Source: Saprospiraceae bacterium (GTDB lineage Bacteria; Bacteroidota; Bacteroidia; Chitinophagales; Saprospiraceae). Taken from it: a stretch of DNA of 64,000 bases. Each line of letters opens with the position of its first letter. Within the stretch, counting starts at the first letter, position 1. The notes under the pieces are model-generated. The model was not told the DNA's origin. It searched no databases and worked only from the letters and a program-made list of their open reading frames with translations. A program made the position numbers and the translations under genes. The stretch covers positions 62,001-126,000 of the forward strand of contig JADJLQ010000001.1 in NCBI GenBank assembly GCA_016709995.1, given 5' to 3'. This document shows positions 18,692 to 28,131 of the stretch, piece by piece.

Positions 18692-19567
18692 ATGAAAGCA
18701 TATGTATTCCCCGGGCAAGGAGCTCAATATCAGGGTATGGCGATCCCTTTACTTGAACGAGGTTCGGCTGCTAAAACTTGGTTTGAACAGGCCAATGATA
18801 TTTTGGGATTTGATATACTTCAGGTGATGATCGATGGGAGTGATGAGGACTTACGACAAACCAGAATCACTCAACCAGCGATTTTTTTGCACTCAGTGAT
18901 TACCGCACTTATTTCTGATCAGTTTGATCCAGCTGCGGTAGCGGGGCATTCATTAGGTGAATTCTCTGCCCTGGTGGCGACATGTGCTATGAGCTTTGAA
19001 GATGGCCTTCGACTGGTGCATACACGTGCTTTGGCTATGCAAGAAGCTTGCGAAATCACTCCAGGCACCATGGCTGCCATCGTAGGCATGGATAATGAAC
19101 AGGTCGAGCGGGTATGTGAGGAAACACAGGGTATCGTGGTACCGGCTAATTATAATTGTCCAGGACAGCTTGTCATCAGCGGAGAATTAGAAGCAGTCGA
19201 AGCCGCTATGGCTACCCTGGTTGGCATGGGTTGTCGCAATGCTATCAAACTTTCTGTTGGTGGTGCATTTCACTCACCTTTGATGGCTTATGCTGAGGAA
19301 AAACTTAAGGAAGGGATATCCAATACTATGATTCAATCACCTTGTTGCCCTATCTATCAAAACATTGATGCTGCACCTCATGTAGATTCAGGCGAAATCA
19401 GGATCAATCTGGTCAGGCAACTTACAGGAGCTGTAAAATGGAGCCAATCGGTCGTTAATATGCTTCAGGATGGGATCACCGAATTTGTGGAAGTAGGAGG
19501 TAATGGAAAAGTCTTGTCAGGATTAATTAAGAAAGTGGATCGCAAAATACCTGTGTCTAGTCTTTAA
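18692..19567 (+). CDS. fabD: Malonyl-CoA:ACP transacylase
   Basis: A 291-residue acyltransferase that loads malonyl groups onto acyl carrier protein for fatty-acid synthesis. The nucleophile is S87 in GHSLGE and the catalytic His is H194 in GGAFHSPLM; the N-terminal FPGQGAQYQGM motif is intact. It starts 2 bp after folE and is followed 12 bp later by an AlgH-family gene. The other fab genes are elsewhere. Confidence 0.95.
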   Translation: MKAYVFPGQGAQYQGMAIPLLERGSAAKTWFEQANDILGFDILQVMIDGSDEDLRQTRITQPAIFLHSVITALISDQFDPAAVAGHSLGEFSALVATCAMSFEDGLRLVHTRALAMQEACEITPGTMAAIVGMDNEQVERVCEETQGIVVPANYNCPGQLVISGELEAVEAAMATLVGMGCRNAIKLSVGGAFHSPLMAYAEEKLKEGISNTMIQSPCCPIYQNIDAAPHVDSGEIRINLVRQLTGAVKWSQSVVNMLQDGITEFVEVGGNGKVLSGLIKKVDRKIPVSSL

Positions 19568-19579
19568 AACCCCACACTT

Positions 19580-20146
19580 ATGGCAAAAAAATCACCAAGG
19601 TTAAAAAGTGGCAAACTCATATTGGCAGAGCCATTTATGTTAGATCCGCATTTTAAGAGAGCCGTAGTCTTCCTATGTGAGCATGACCATAGAAATGGAT
19701 CTATTGGTTTTATATTAAACAAACCCTTGAAGGTAAAAATCAATGAAATGGTGCAGGAATTTCCTGAGATAGACACTGAATTGTTTTATGGTGGGCCGGT
19801 TGGCACAGATACACTACACTATATTCATAATGTAGGTGATCTGCTGGAAGAAAGTGTACCGATCATCCGGGGTGTATATTGGGGTGGCAATTTTGAGAAA
19901 CTTAAGTTTTTGATCGATCAACAACTCATCGGACCTCAGAACATCCGTTTTTTTGTAGGGTATGCAGGTTGGACTAAAGGACAATTGCTGGAAGAAATGG
20001 GGATTGGCTCATGGATTATGGCCGAGGGAGACCCTAATTATGTATTCAAGATACAAGCTCAAAAGCTTTGGAAAAAAGTGTTAAATGATAAAGGCAATAC
20101 GTATGAAATCATTTCTGAAATGCCTGATCAAATCGTATGGAACTAA
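19580..20146 (+). CDS. UPF0301/AlgH (YqgE) family protein
   Basis: 188 residues, typical of the YqgE/AlgH family. The N-terminus has the signature GKLILAEPFMLDPHFKRAVVFLCEHD...GSIGFILNKP, then FYGGPVG, and later FVGYAGWTKGQLLEEM. The biochemical role of this widespread family is not established. No membrane segment or catalytic motif is apparent. It is in line with folE and fabD (12-bp gap), so probably the same transcript. Confidence 0.9.
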   Translation: MAKKSPRLKSGKLILAEPFMLDPHFKRAVVFLCEHDHRNGSIGFILNKPLKVKINEMVQEFPEIDTELFYGGPVGTDTLHYIHNVGDLLEESVPIIRGVYWGGNFEKLKFLIDQQLIGPQNIRFFVGYAGWTKGQLLEEMGIGSWIMAEGDPNYVFKIQAQKLWKKVLNDKGNTYEIISEMPDQIVWN

Positions 20147-20201
20147 TACCATATAGTTTTTAAAAAACATAGTTATTAAAAAACGAATAAGCTAAAATAG
20201 A

Positions 20202-22079
20202 ATGCTTCAAATAAAAAATCTTTCACTTAGATATGGCGACCGAATCTTGCTGGACGAAATCTATGCCACCGTTTCGCCAGGAGAAAAAGTTGCACTGGTA
20301 GGAAGAAACGGTGCCGGTAAATCTACTTTACTCAAGATTATAGCCAAACTCCAAAAGCCTGACTCAGGTGAAGTAGATATCCCAAAGGATTTTAGAATAG
20401 CCTACCTTCGACAAGAGATTGATTTTGATGAACAGACTACGGTCATCCATGAAGCGATGAAGGCTTTTGACCAACTCAATGTCATCGAAACCAGGATCTC
20501 AGCATTAGAAAACAGGCTTCATGACCATTTAGATGAAAACACGATGGGAGATGTCCTGCATGAATTGGAGGATTTATACCATATGCGCCAGACCCTGGGT
20601 GGAGACACTGCACAAGCGGAAGCAGAAAGAGTGTTGACTGGACTTGGATTTAAATCAGCCGAACTGAATAAGCCATTGGCCCAATTTAGCGGTGGATGGA
20701 AGATGAGGGTCGAACTTGCTAAAATGCTTTTATGTAAACCGGACATACTCATGCTGGATGAGCCTACCAATCACCTGGACATGGATGCCATCATCTGGTT
20801 AGAAAGCTATCTCATGACCTTGAGATCTACCATATTGACAATCTCTCATGATCGGCAATTTTTGGATAATGTCTCTCATCGCACCCTTGAAATAGAACAA
20901 GGCCGGCTCAATGATTATAATGCACGATATTCTAAATACCTGGTTCAAAAAGTTGAGCGTGATCAATTGATGGAGTCTGCTTTTATCAATCAGCAGAAAC
21001 TGATCGCACAAAAGGAAAAAACGATAGACCGATTCCGGGCCAAGGCCTCAAAAGCTAAAATGGCGCAATCGATGATCAAACAACTGGACAAAATGGATCG
21101 GATAGATTGGGCCCCATCTGATGTGAATAATATGGTCGTTAGATTCCCTCCGGCCCCCAGATCTGGAGAAATAGCTATCACTGCTAAAAATATTCATAAA
21201 TCCTATGGGCCAAAAGAAGTACTGCATAATGTAGACTTCGTAGCCCGCCGAGGTGACCGCATTGCATTTGTAGGCCAAAACGGACAAGGAAAAACAACTT
21301 TTATAAAAATTCTAACTGCTTTAGAAAAAGCTACCGCCGGTGAAATTATTCCTGGTTATAATGTCAACATTGGCTACTACGCTCAGAATCAAGCCGAGTC
21401 ACTGGCACTAAATAAAACCCTGCTAGCTACCCTCGAAGATATATCTCCGCCGGAGATGAGACCCAGGTTGAGATCAGTATTGGGAGCATTTTTATTTAGT
21501 GGTGATGATGTAGAAAAAAAAGTGAGTGTACTGAGTGGGGGGGAGCGGGCCAGGTTGGCTATGGCTTGTATGCTTCTGAGACCTATCAATTTGTTGATTC
21601 TGGATGAGCCCACTAACCACCTTGATATAGATTCTAAAAATGTATTAAAAGAAGCCCTCCTGGAATTTGAAGGCACCCTGATCCTGGTATCCCATGATAG
21701 AGAGTTCCTTCAGGATCTTACTGATAAAACGCTTGAGTTTAAAGAAGGTAACATCAAAGAATATATAGGGGATATTCAATATTATCTTTCTAAAAGAGAA
21801 ATCGCAAACTTTAGAGATCTTTCCAAGTCGGGCCCTGTCGCAAAGGCTATTAAAGAAGATGTAGCTAAGTCAGGTAAACCACAACAACCTGCCCAAGCCA
21901 AGCCCAATTCAAAATTGGAGAAAGAGATAGAGACCATCGAAAAAGAAATCATGAAGATGGAACAGGTGATGGCAGGTGATAAATTTTATGAATCAGCTGA
22001 GGCGAATGTAGTTTTGGAAAAATATGCTACAGTAAAAAAGAAATTAGAAGAGAAAATAGAGCAATGGCTTAGCGCCTGA
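20202..22079 (+). CDS. ABC-F family ATP-binding protein (ribosome-associated type)
   Basis: 625 residues with two ABC ATPase domains and no membrane segments. Domain 1 has Walker A GRNGAGKST (about 33-41), signature FSGGW and LMLDEPTNHLD. Domain 2 has Walker A GQNGQGKTT (358-366), signature LSGGERARLAM and LILDEPTNHLD. The linker between them (about 240-310) is the basic P-site tRNA interaction motif of ABC-F factors. A C-terminal charged coiled coil (about 570-625) resembles the Uup/YdiF subgroup. ABC-F proteins act on stalled ribosomes or confer antibiotic protection; which of these applies cannot be told here. Confidence 0.92.
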   Translation: MLQIKNLSLRYGDRILLDEIYATVSPGEKVALVGRNGAGKSTLLKIIAKLQKPDSGEVDIPKDFRIAYLRQEIDFDEQTTVIHEAMKAFDQLNVIETRISALENRLHDHLDENTMGDVLHELEDLYHMRQTLGGDTAQAEAERVLTGLGFKSAELNKPLAQFSGGWKMRVELAKMLLCKPDILMLDEPTNHLDMDAIIWLESYLMTLRSTILTISHDRQFLDNVSHRTLEIEQGRLNDYNARYSKYLVQKVERDQLMESAFINQQKLIAQKEKTIDRFRAKASKAKMAQSMIKQLDKMDRIDWAPSDVNNMVVRFPPAPRSGEIAITAKNIHKSYGPKEVLHNVDFVARRGDRIAFVGQNGQGKTTFIKILTALEKATAGEIIPGYNVNIGYYAQNQAESLALNKTLLATLEDISPPEMRPRLRSVLGAFLFSGDDVEKKVSVLSGGERARLAMACMLLRPINLLILDEPTNHLDIDSKNVLKEALLEFEGTLILVSHDREFLQDLTDKTLEFKEGNIKEYIGDIQYYLSKREIANFRDLSKSGPVAKAIKEDVAKSGKPQQPAQAKPNSKLEKEIETIEKEIMKMEQVMAGDKFYESAEANVVLEKYATVKKKLEEKIEQWLSA

Positions 22080-22150
22080 TCCTGTTTTTTTACTTTAATC
22101 ACGAGTGAGGAGACAGTAAGTAGACTTTTGATTTAATTATTTAGAATTGA

Positions 22151-22867
22151 TTATCGGCCCCATTTATCCAACTGGTTCAATAGTGCTTTAAAATCCTTTG
22201 GCAATCCTGCTTCAAATTCAACCAGTTCAAAAGTAAACGGGTGTATGATCTTGAGGATGGATGCATGCAGTGGTACTCTGGCCATCAGTGGGATAGGTGT
22301 TTCCTCGGAGATACGCAGTTTTCGTTTTTTTATATTCGCTATAGTAATCGGCTCGGCACTGCCATATAACGGATCAAACGCCAATGGAAAGCCAATGCTG
22401 CTGAGATGCACCCTTATCTGGTGTGTCCGGCCGGTGTGTATGCGGACTCTGAGTAAAGAAAATTCGCGGAAAGAATCAACGACTTCATATTCTGTAAGAG
22501 AAGGCTTTCCTTTTTTATGAACCACCATTTTACCCGCCTGAAATGGATCTGCGGCTATCGCTGTGTCGATTATGCCAGACTCGAAAACAATGCCATTTAC
22601 TACAGCAAGGTAAGATTTGAAGTTTTCGCTATTGGCAAATTGGTTATTTAAAATTTTGTGCGCCTCAGGATTTTTTGCAAATACGATGACCCCGCTGGTG
22701 TCCTTGTCTAATCTATGTACTACCAGTAGATCGGGATATTGAGCAGTCAGTGAGTGATACAAGGAGTCCTTATTAGCATCCCAACGATCTGGTATAGACA
22801 ACATCACAGGCGGCTTGTTTACCACCAAAAGATGATCATCTTCAAATAATATTTCTATTTTAGACAT
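22151..22867 (-). CDS. RluA-family RNA pseudouridine synthase
   Basis: About 238 residues from the ATG at 22867 (MSKIEILFEDDHLLVVNKP). Catalytic Asp D54 lies in HRLDKDTSG, and GRTHQIRVHLSSIGFPL and the downstream DPLYG motif are present. There is no N-terminal S4 domain, so it is the short RluA/RluC-like form that modifies rRNA or tRNA uridines; the site cannot be predicted. The start overlaps the glycosyltransferase 3' end by 8 bp, which favours this ATG over an upstream alternative. It converges with the ABC-F gene across 71 bp. Confidence 0.9.
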   Translation of the reverse strand: MSKIEILFEDDHLLVVNKPPVMLSIPDRWDANKDSLYHSLTAQYPDLLVVHRLDKDTSGVIVFAKNPEAHKILNNQFANSENFKSYLAVVNGIVFESGIIDTAIAADPFQAGKMVVHKKGKPSLTEYEVVDSFREFSLLRVRIHTGRTHQIRVHLSSIGFPLAFDPLYGSAEPITIANIKKRKLRISEETPIPLMARVPLHASILKIIHPFTFELVEFEAGLPKDFKALLNQLDKWGR

Positions 22868-23900
22868 GAGCTGGGATGAGTTGATTAAATTTTTTCTTAC
22901 CGAGTACAAAAAACTGCCATATTAAACTTCCGTGGTAAATGCCGTGCCGGTTAAATTTTTTGCCTCTGACCATTCTATTTGTTTGTGATCTTTTTTTTAT
23001 TAAATACGGCATCCAGGATAAAAGGGTACGGTAGGCTTTAAATATCGAAATACAGCCACTGAAATTGGCTTTAGATGCAAAACTTACAGCAGCCATCAGG
23101 TCCAGGATTATTCTACTGGGAAGAATAAAGATTAGTTTTAGTGTAGTCTCATTTTTAATCAGCGTAGCTATATTATTTCTGAAGTTTAAATATATCTTTT
23201 GGTTCGAATTGTATGGCAAAGTGCCACCGCCAATATGATATACCGATACACCTGGTTCTGCTACTATTTTCCAGCCCGCTCGCTTAGCACGCCAACACCA
23301 GTCTATCTCTTCCATGTGGGCAAAATATTTTGAATCAAATCCACCTAGTTCATGAAACAAACTGGCCCTAACCATCATAGCTGCACCACTAGCCCAGAAT
23401 ATTTCGCCACTTTGATCATACTGTCCTTCGTCTTTTTCAAAAAAATCTAAAAGTCTGCCTTTGCAAAAAGGGTACCCAAACATATCGATCCAGCCCCCTG
23501 CACCCCCTGCATGTTCGAAATGGTCGGGCTTGTTGAAAGATAATATTTTGGGCTGCAAAGCAGCGATCTGGTGGTCTTGATGCATCAATGATACCAGAGG
23601 ATCGGTGGGGCCTCTCAATTCGATATCACTGTTTATTAAAAAATACAGATCGGACTCAACTTGAAGTAGTACCTGATTGTATCCCCCTGCAAAACCAAGG
23701 TTATGCTCCAGACGGATCAATCTCACACCGGGATATTGAGTAGCCACAAAGTCTATTGAGTCATCGGTGCTCGCATTGTCTCCTACGATGATCTGTGCGT
23801 GTTGAGGTGCATATTTTAATACCGAAGGCAGGAAACGTTCTAGATACTTTTTTCCATTATAGTTAAGGATGACCAACGCAACTGTTGGAGGAGGCATCAT
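22860..23900 (-). CDS. Family 2 glycosyltransferase (rhamnosyltransferase-like)
   Basis: A 346-residue GT-A enzyme. The N-terminus VALVILNYNGKKYLERFLPSV, the GDNASTDDS region and the ND/NSD-type metal motif (FLINSDIEL, about 91-99) are those of GT2. An EEIDWCWRAKRAGWKI catalytic region follows (about 193-208), and a C-terminal hydrophobic stretch is about 250-275. It probably adds a sugar to a cell-surface polysaccharide; donor and acceptor are unknown. It lies in a minus-strand unit with ribF (4-bp ATGA overlap upstream) and the pseudouridine synthase (8-bp overlap downstream). Confidence 0.88.
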   Translation of the reverse strand: MMPPPTVALVILNYNGKKYLERFLPSVLKYAPQHAQIIVGDNASTDDSIDFVATQYPGVRLIRLEHNLGFAGGYNQVLLQVESDLYFLINSDIELRGPTDPLVSLMHQDHQIAALQPKILSFNKPDHFEHAGGAGGWIDMFGYPFCKGRLLDFFEKDEGQYDQSGEIFWASGAAMMVRASLFHELGGFDSKYFAHMEEIDWCWRAKRAGWKIVAEPGVSVYHIGGGTLPYNSNQKIYLNFRNNIATLIKNETTLKLIFILPSRIILDLMAAVSFASKANFSGCISIFKAYRTLLSWMPYLIKKRSQTNRMVRGKKFNRHGIYHGSLIWQFFVLGKKKFNQLIPAHV

Positions 23901-24847
23901 GTGTTTTGTAAAGATTCGTTGGCGAAGTAGTTTTTTATGGCCACCTGATCTTTTTTAATCTGAGCCATCAAAGAGGATGGATCAGAAAATTTCATATCAT
24001 CCCTAATAAACCGTAATACTTCAACCCATGTCTGTTCACCATACAGCTCTCCATCGAAATCAAATATATTTACTTCGATCTGCAACTCTCCTTTTGGATG
24101 CGTAGTGGGACGGAGTCCGATGTACATCATACCTTCTTTGACATATTCTTTCCATTTCATTCGAACCGCATAAACGCCATGTTTTGGGATCATCTTGGAT
24201 GCATCGTTGATCATGATATTGGCAGTTGGAAATCCCATCTGTCTGCCCAGTCGATCGCCGGGCACGATCCGGCCTGATATGGGGAATGGATAACCCAATA
24301 ATTTTTTGGCCAGATCAAAATCCCCAATAGACAAGGCATTTCGGATCTTGGTGGATGATACGGTGGTGCCATCGATTTCAAAAGCATCTATTTGGTATAC
24401 TTCGTAGTGGTATATAGATTGCAGTTCCAGCAGGATGTCCTTAGTACCAACTCTTCCCTTGCCAAATTGATGGTCATACCCGATGACGACAGCTTTGGGT
24501 TTGAAATATTTGATCAAAAAATCTTCTATATAGTCTTTGGGGCTTTGTGAGGCAAATTCAGGAGTGAAGGGCACCACCACGACATGATCTACACCCAATG
24601 ATTTAAATAAGACAATTTTTTCATCCAGGGTGTTTAGCATTCTCAGGCTTTGATCGAATCTATTCAGAACCAGCCTGGGATGAGGGTGAAAGGTCACCAA
24701 TACACTTTGTGTCTCGTAGCGTGTCGCATGATATAATAAACCCTCAATGATTTTTCGGTGGCCGCTATGTACGCCATCAAAAGACCCTACTGTGATGACG
24801 GAATGTTGCAGTTGTGGTATATCATCCAGACCAAAATGTACCTCCAT
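23897..24847 (-). CDS. ribF: Bifunctional riboflavin kinase/FAD synthetase
   Basis: A 316-residue enzyme making FMN and then FAD. The N-terminal adenylyltransferase domain has VGSFDGVHSGHRKI (about 21-34) and GYDHQFGKGRVG. The C-terminal flavokinase domain has GDRLGRQMGFPTANI (about 197-211) and the end region DGELYGEQTWVEVLRFIRDDMKF. It is the first gene of the three-gene minus-strand unit, divergent from mrp. No FMN riboswitch is visible in the 211-bp upstream region. Confidence 0.95.
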   Translation of the reverse strand: MEVHFGLDDIPQLQHSVITVGSFDGVHSGHRKIIEGLLYHATRYETQSVLVTFHPHPRLVLNRFDQSLRMLNTLDEKIVLFKSLGVDHVVVVPFTPEFASQSPKDYIEDFLIKYFKPKAVVIGYDHQFGKGRVGTKDILLELQSIYHYEVYQIDAFEIDGTTVSSTKIRNALSIGDFDLAKKLLGYPFPISGRIVPGDRLGRQMGFPTANIMINDASKMIPKHGVYAVRMKWKEYVKEGMMYIGLRPTTHPKGELQIEVNIFDFDGELYGEQTWVEVLRFIRDDMKFSDPSSLMAQIKKDQVAIKNYFANESLQNT

Positions 24848-25058
24848 GGATTACGATTGTATATGTATTATTGCTGTGCAAAAGTCCGAAATTCTAAGGG
24901 AATGACCATGATTAAATTTTTATACTTCATGATGACTGCCATGAATTTCGATTAAGTTAAATATGTAAGTAGTCCAGAGTTCGATTCTTTCAACCATCTA
25001 TAATTTTAAATTGGTAAGTATTTGGTCAAAGTTTTAAACAAAGCTCTAATATTGCACT
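24848..25058. other. Divergent ribF/mrp intergenic region with a tRNA T-arm-like fragment
   Basis: 211 bp between divergent genes. At about 24974-24996 there is GTTCGATTC followed 4 nt later by AACCA, resembling the T arm and 3' end of a tRNA, but no acceptor partner, D arm or anticodon arm can be found upstream. It is either a tRNA remnant or chance. Immediately before mrp are TTTG (25021-25024) and TAATATTG (25047-25054), a loose promoter resemblance too close to the ATG to be convincing. Confidence 0.35.
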
Positions 25059-26150
25059 ATGACAAGAGAAGGGTTGTTACAGTTTTTAGGTACCATTATC
25101 GATCCGCTCACCGGCCAAAACCTGGTGTTGGCCAATAGGATTCAGGATATTAAAATAGATGATCAAAGAGTACAGGTAATGCTTTCTTTTCCACCTAAGT
25201 TGGACAGCAATATCAAATCGGAGATTAATTTTAAAGTTATTGAGGAGTTTGCTAAGATTGCTCCAGGCCTTAGCATTGATTTGCATTTTGGCAATCCCGA
25301 ACCTGCCCAAAAAAAGAGCTCTAATCTTCCTCAAATTAAAAATATTATAGCTGTAGCTTCCGGCAAAGGTGGAGTAGGTAAGTCTACCATTAGCGTCAAT
25401 CTGGCGCTTGGCCTCAAACAGGCGGGCCTCAAAGTCGGCATATTGGATGCAGATTTATACGGTCCCAGCATACCGATCATGCTTGGCCTCAAAGGCAAAA
25501 GGCCCGAAGTGAAGCAGGTCTATGGTGTCAATAAGATCATCCCTCTTCAGGCTTATGGATTGCCGGTGATGTCTATTGGTTTTGTGGTAGAACCTGAGCA
25601 GGCAGTGGTTTTGCGAGGACCAAGGTTGGCAGGAGTTATGAAGCAGTTTTTAGAGGATTGCCTTTGGCCAGAGTTAGATGTATTGGTCATCGATCTTCCA
25701 CCAGGTACCGGTGATATTCAATTGACTTTGGTGCAGACAGTTCCGGTTACAGGCGCTATTATTGTCACCACCCCTCAACAAGTATCTGTGGCCGATGCAA
25801 TCAAAGCGGCCAATATGTTTCAGATGGATGGTATAGGAGTGCCTATCCTGGGTATAGTAGAAAACATGTCTTGGTTTACTCCAGCTGAACTACCAGATAA
25901 GAAATATGAAATATTTGGCAAGGGTGGAGGTCAACACCTGGCTGGCTTGTATCATACGGTACTATTACAACAAATCCCACTAGTCTTATCAGTGCGAGCG
26001 GGTGGTGATGAAGGGAGACCTTCGATCATGGATGAAGGTGAAAACGACAGTACTAAATATTTTAAATCAATGGCTGCCAATGTATTAGATCAATTAAATC
26101 TCAGAAATGAAAATATGGCACCCACACAAAAGGTGGTCATGAAGAATTAG
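25059..26150 (+). CDS. mrp: Mrp/ApbC-family iron-sulfur cluster carrier ATPase
   Basis: 363 residues. An N-terminal MIP18/DUF59 domain (about 1-85) is fused to a ParA/MinD-like P-loop ATPase with deviant Walker A ASGKGGVGKST (about 98-108). Other features are the LDADLYGPS motif, DLPPGTGD and IVENMSWF. The CxxC that many Mrp proteins have after ENMS is absent here (ENMSWFTPAELPDKKYEIFGKGGG), a form I associate with Bacteroidota. It is thought to hold and transfer Fe-S clusters. The neighbouring nfu gene, 19 bp downstream, supports that role. Confidence 0.92.
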   Translation: MTREGLLQFLGTIIDPLTGQNLVLANRIQDIKIDDQRVQVMLSFPPKLDSNIKSEINFKVIEEFAKIAPGLSIDLHFGNPEPAQKKSSNLPQIKNIIAVASGKGGVGKSTISVNLALGLKQAGLKVGILDADLYGPSIPIMLGLKGKRPEVKQVYGVNKIIPLQAYGLPVMSIGFVVEPEQAVVLRGPRLAGVMKQFLEDCLWPELDVLVIDLPPGTGDIQLTLVQTVPVTGAIIVTTPQQVSVADAIKAANMFQMDGIGVPILGIVENMSWFTPAELPDKKYEIFGKGGGQHLAGLYHTVLLQQIPLVLSVRAGGDEGRPSIMDEGENDSTKYFKSMAANVLDQLNLRNENMAPTQKVVMKN

Positions 26151-26169
26151 ATTAACTTTGCTTTCAATA

Positions 26170-26427
26170 ATGGCCCTTTCCAAAAAATTAAAAGAAAAAA
26201 AAATCTTCGAAATAGATTTGGTCTTAAATGAACTAAGACCCCATCTGGCCCAGGACGGTGGCAATGTAGAAGTACTGGACTATACAGAAGAATTGGATGT
26301 GAAAATAAAATGGTTGGGTAACTGTGAATCCTGTTCCATGTCAGCCTTTACCCTCAAAGCAGGTATCGAACAAGCCATTAAATCTAAGTTCCCGGAAGTC
26401 AATTCAGTGATTGCAGTCAATAGTTAA
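26170..26427 (+). CDS. NifU C-terminal domain (Nfu) Fe-S scaffold protein
   Basis: 85 residues from the ATG at 26170 (MALSKKLKEKKIF); an upstream TTG would add four residues but is less likely. The whole protein is the NFU domain, with C52 and C55 in GNCESCSM that bind a [4Fe-4S] cluster at the dimer interface. RPHLAQDGGNVEVLD is the family signature. It acts as a late Fe-S carrier with Mrp. Its TAA overlaps the pyrF ATG by one base (TAATG), so translation is probably coupled. Confidence 0.92.
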   Translation: MALSKKLKEKKIFEIDLVLNELRPHLAQDGGNVEVLDYTEELDVKIKWLGNCESCSMSAFTLKAGIEQAIKSKFPEVNSVIAVNS

Positions 26428-27236
26428 TGAATTATATGTTTTGGGATAGAAAAGCCCTAAATCATCAGATTTTATCCTTAAAATCCTGCCTTTGTGTAGG
26501 ACTAGATACAGATCCTTTGAAGTTGCCCTCCCGGGTATCCAGCGTCCTGCAATTCAACATGGCTATTGTTGAGGCCACTTTACCTTATGCTGTTGCTTAC
26601 AAGATTAATTCAGCATTTTATGAAGTCCAGGGTGCAGCCGGTTGGGATAGCTTAATTCAGACGATAGCATTCATTCAATCAAAACAAAAGTTTGTCATAC
26701 TCGACGCTAAACGGGGAGATATAGGCAATACAGCCTCTCTATATGCAAGGACTTGTTTTGAGACATTAAATGCCGATGCTGTGACTGTAGCGCCTTATAT
26801 GGGCAAAGATTCAGTAACACCTTTTTTAGAGTACGCCCGTAGATGGACCATATTGCTGGCACTCACCAGCAATTCAGGAGCCGCAGATTTTCAACTACAA
26901 CAGCTTCATTCAGGAGAATATGTATTTGAAAAGGTATTAAAAGAAGCGATTAAATGGGGTCACCAGGATCAGCTCATGTTTGTAGCAGGTGCCACAAAGG
27001 TCTCTTTTTTACAAAGGATCAGATCGATTGTTCCTGATTATTTTCTCTTAATCCCTGGCATTGGAGCCCAGGGTGGTGATCTAAGCGAAGTGATGAAGGC
27101 TACACTTTCTGATTCTGGAGATATATTGATTAATGCATCCAGAAGTATTATATATGCATCTGGTGGCCTGGATTATGCATCCGCTGCAGCCGCCGAAGCA
27201 CATCTTTTACAAAAAAAGATGTCTGCATTTCTATAA
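26427..27236 (+). CDS. pyrF: Orotidine 5'-phosphate decarboxylase (type 2)
   Basis: A 269-residue TIM-barrel enzyme converting OMP to UMP, the last step of de novo pyrimidine synthesis. Characteristic are CVGLDTDPLKLP (about 22-33), YKINSAFYE and the catalytic Lys/Asp set in FVILDAKRGDIGNTA (about 90-104). GATK and PGIGAQGGD mark the phosphate site. The length is that of the longer type-2 PyrF. It is coupled to nfu by a TAATG overlap. Confidence 0.94.
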   Translation: MNYMFWDRKALNHQILSLKSCLCVGLDTDPLKLPSRVSSVLQFNMAIVEATLPYAVAYKINSAFYEVQGAAGWDSLIQTIAFIQSKQKFVILDAKRGDIGNTASLYARTCFETLNADAVTVAPYMGKDSVTPFLEYARRWTILLALTSNSGAADFQLQQLHSGEYVFEKVLKEAIKWGHQDQLMFVAGATKVSFLQRIRSIVPDYFLLIPGIGAQGGDLSEVMKATLSDSGDILINASRSIIYASGGLDYASAAAAEAHLLQKKMSAFL

Positions 27237-27328
27237 AAAACTTCATTTGTAAAGAATTTTCTTGCTACTTATATTGTTTTAGCTAAATCCAATCATATTT
27301 TATAACTTTTTATAAATAACAGTCAATT

Positions 27329-28120
27329 ATGAATAAACTATTTTTCTTGTTTTTAATGGGGGCGCTGTCATTCGCATCATGTACTAAAAAGATGGCATCG
27401 ACTACTGCTTCTACTTCAGAGTCAAAGGCCAGCATGCCTTCAGTACCTGCAGCCACTTCTGCCAAGTCGGATGCACAGGCTGTGACAGTTTTGAAAGGGT
27501 ATATTGATGCCATCGGGGGCAAGGACAAGCTGTCGAATGTAAAATCAATGATGATGAAAATGTCAGCAACTACCGGCATGGGTGATTTGAATATTACACA
27601 ATATATGAAGGCTGGTAAGTCAGCCATGAAGACGGAGATGGCAGGATCAGTCGTAATGGAACAAAAATTTGATGGTACTACTTTGCAAGTCTCCGGAATG
27701 GGGGGCACTCAAAATATCACGGATGCAGCTGCCATCAAAGGTGCAAAAAAACAAGCCAGGATGTTTGACGAGTTAGACCAACTGACCTCAAATGATAACT
27801 TAAAAAAGTACCTTGGAATGGAAGATCTTGATGGTAAAAAAGTGCACAAATTGATGATCACCGATGAAGATAAAAATGAGTCGACTCAATACTTTGATGT
27901 CGCCAGTAATCTGTTAGTAAGGACTATCTCTACTACGGATGCCATGGGCCAAAAGCTTACCCAGACTATGGACTTTAGTGATTATAAAGATGTCAATGGC
28001 GTAAAATTTCCTCATTCAGTTAAAATGACAGGAGGATCAGTCCCTTTTCCCCTGGATATGAAAGTAATAGCGCTCATGGTCAATAGCGATTTGCCAGACC
28101 AATTATTCAAAATCAATTAA
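27329..28120 (+). CDS. LolA-like putative outer-membrane lipoprotein (first of tandem pair)
   Basis: 263 residues. A lipoprotein signal peptide ends at the lipobox SFASC (Cys18), followed by a Ser/Thr/Ala-rich linker to about residue 48. The rest resembles the LolA/LolB-like beta fold seen in outer-membrane lipoprotein-sorting relatives of Bacteroidota: an opening GYIDAIGGKDKL, a VVMEQKFDGTTL core and a closing DFSDYKDVNGVKFPHSVKM. A function as a LolA carrier is unlikely because it is itself lipidated. The next gene, 11 bp downstream, is a clear paralogue without the lipobox. The actual role is unknown. Confidence 0.8.
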   Translation: MNKLFFLFLMGALSFASCTKKMASTTASTSESKASMPSVPAATSAKSDAQAVTVLKGYIDAIGGKDKLSNVKSMMMKMSATTGMGDLNITQYMKAGKSAMKTEMAGSVVMEQKFDGTTLQVSGMGGTQNITDAAAIKGAKKQARMFDELDQLTSNDNLKKYLGMEDLDGKKVHKLMITDEDKNESTQYFDVASNLLVRTISTTDAMGQKLTQTMDFSDYKDVNGVKFPHSVKMTGGSVPFPLDMKVIALMVNSDLPDQLFKIN

Positions 28121-28131
28121 TTTAATTCAAT

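Noticed and set aside
24848..25058. FMN riboswitch upstream of ribF
   Set aside because: None of the conserved riboswitch segments is visible on the minus strand of this region.
25021..25061. TTTG-N22-TAATATTG as the mrp promoter
   Set aside because: The -7-like element has a mismatch and ends 4 bp before the ATG, which would make a leaderless transcript; too weak to annotate.
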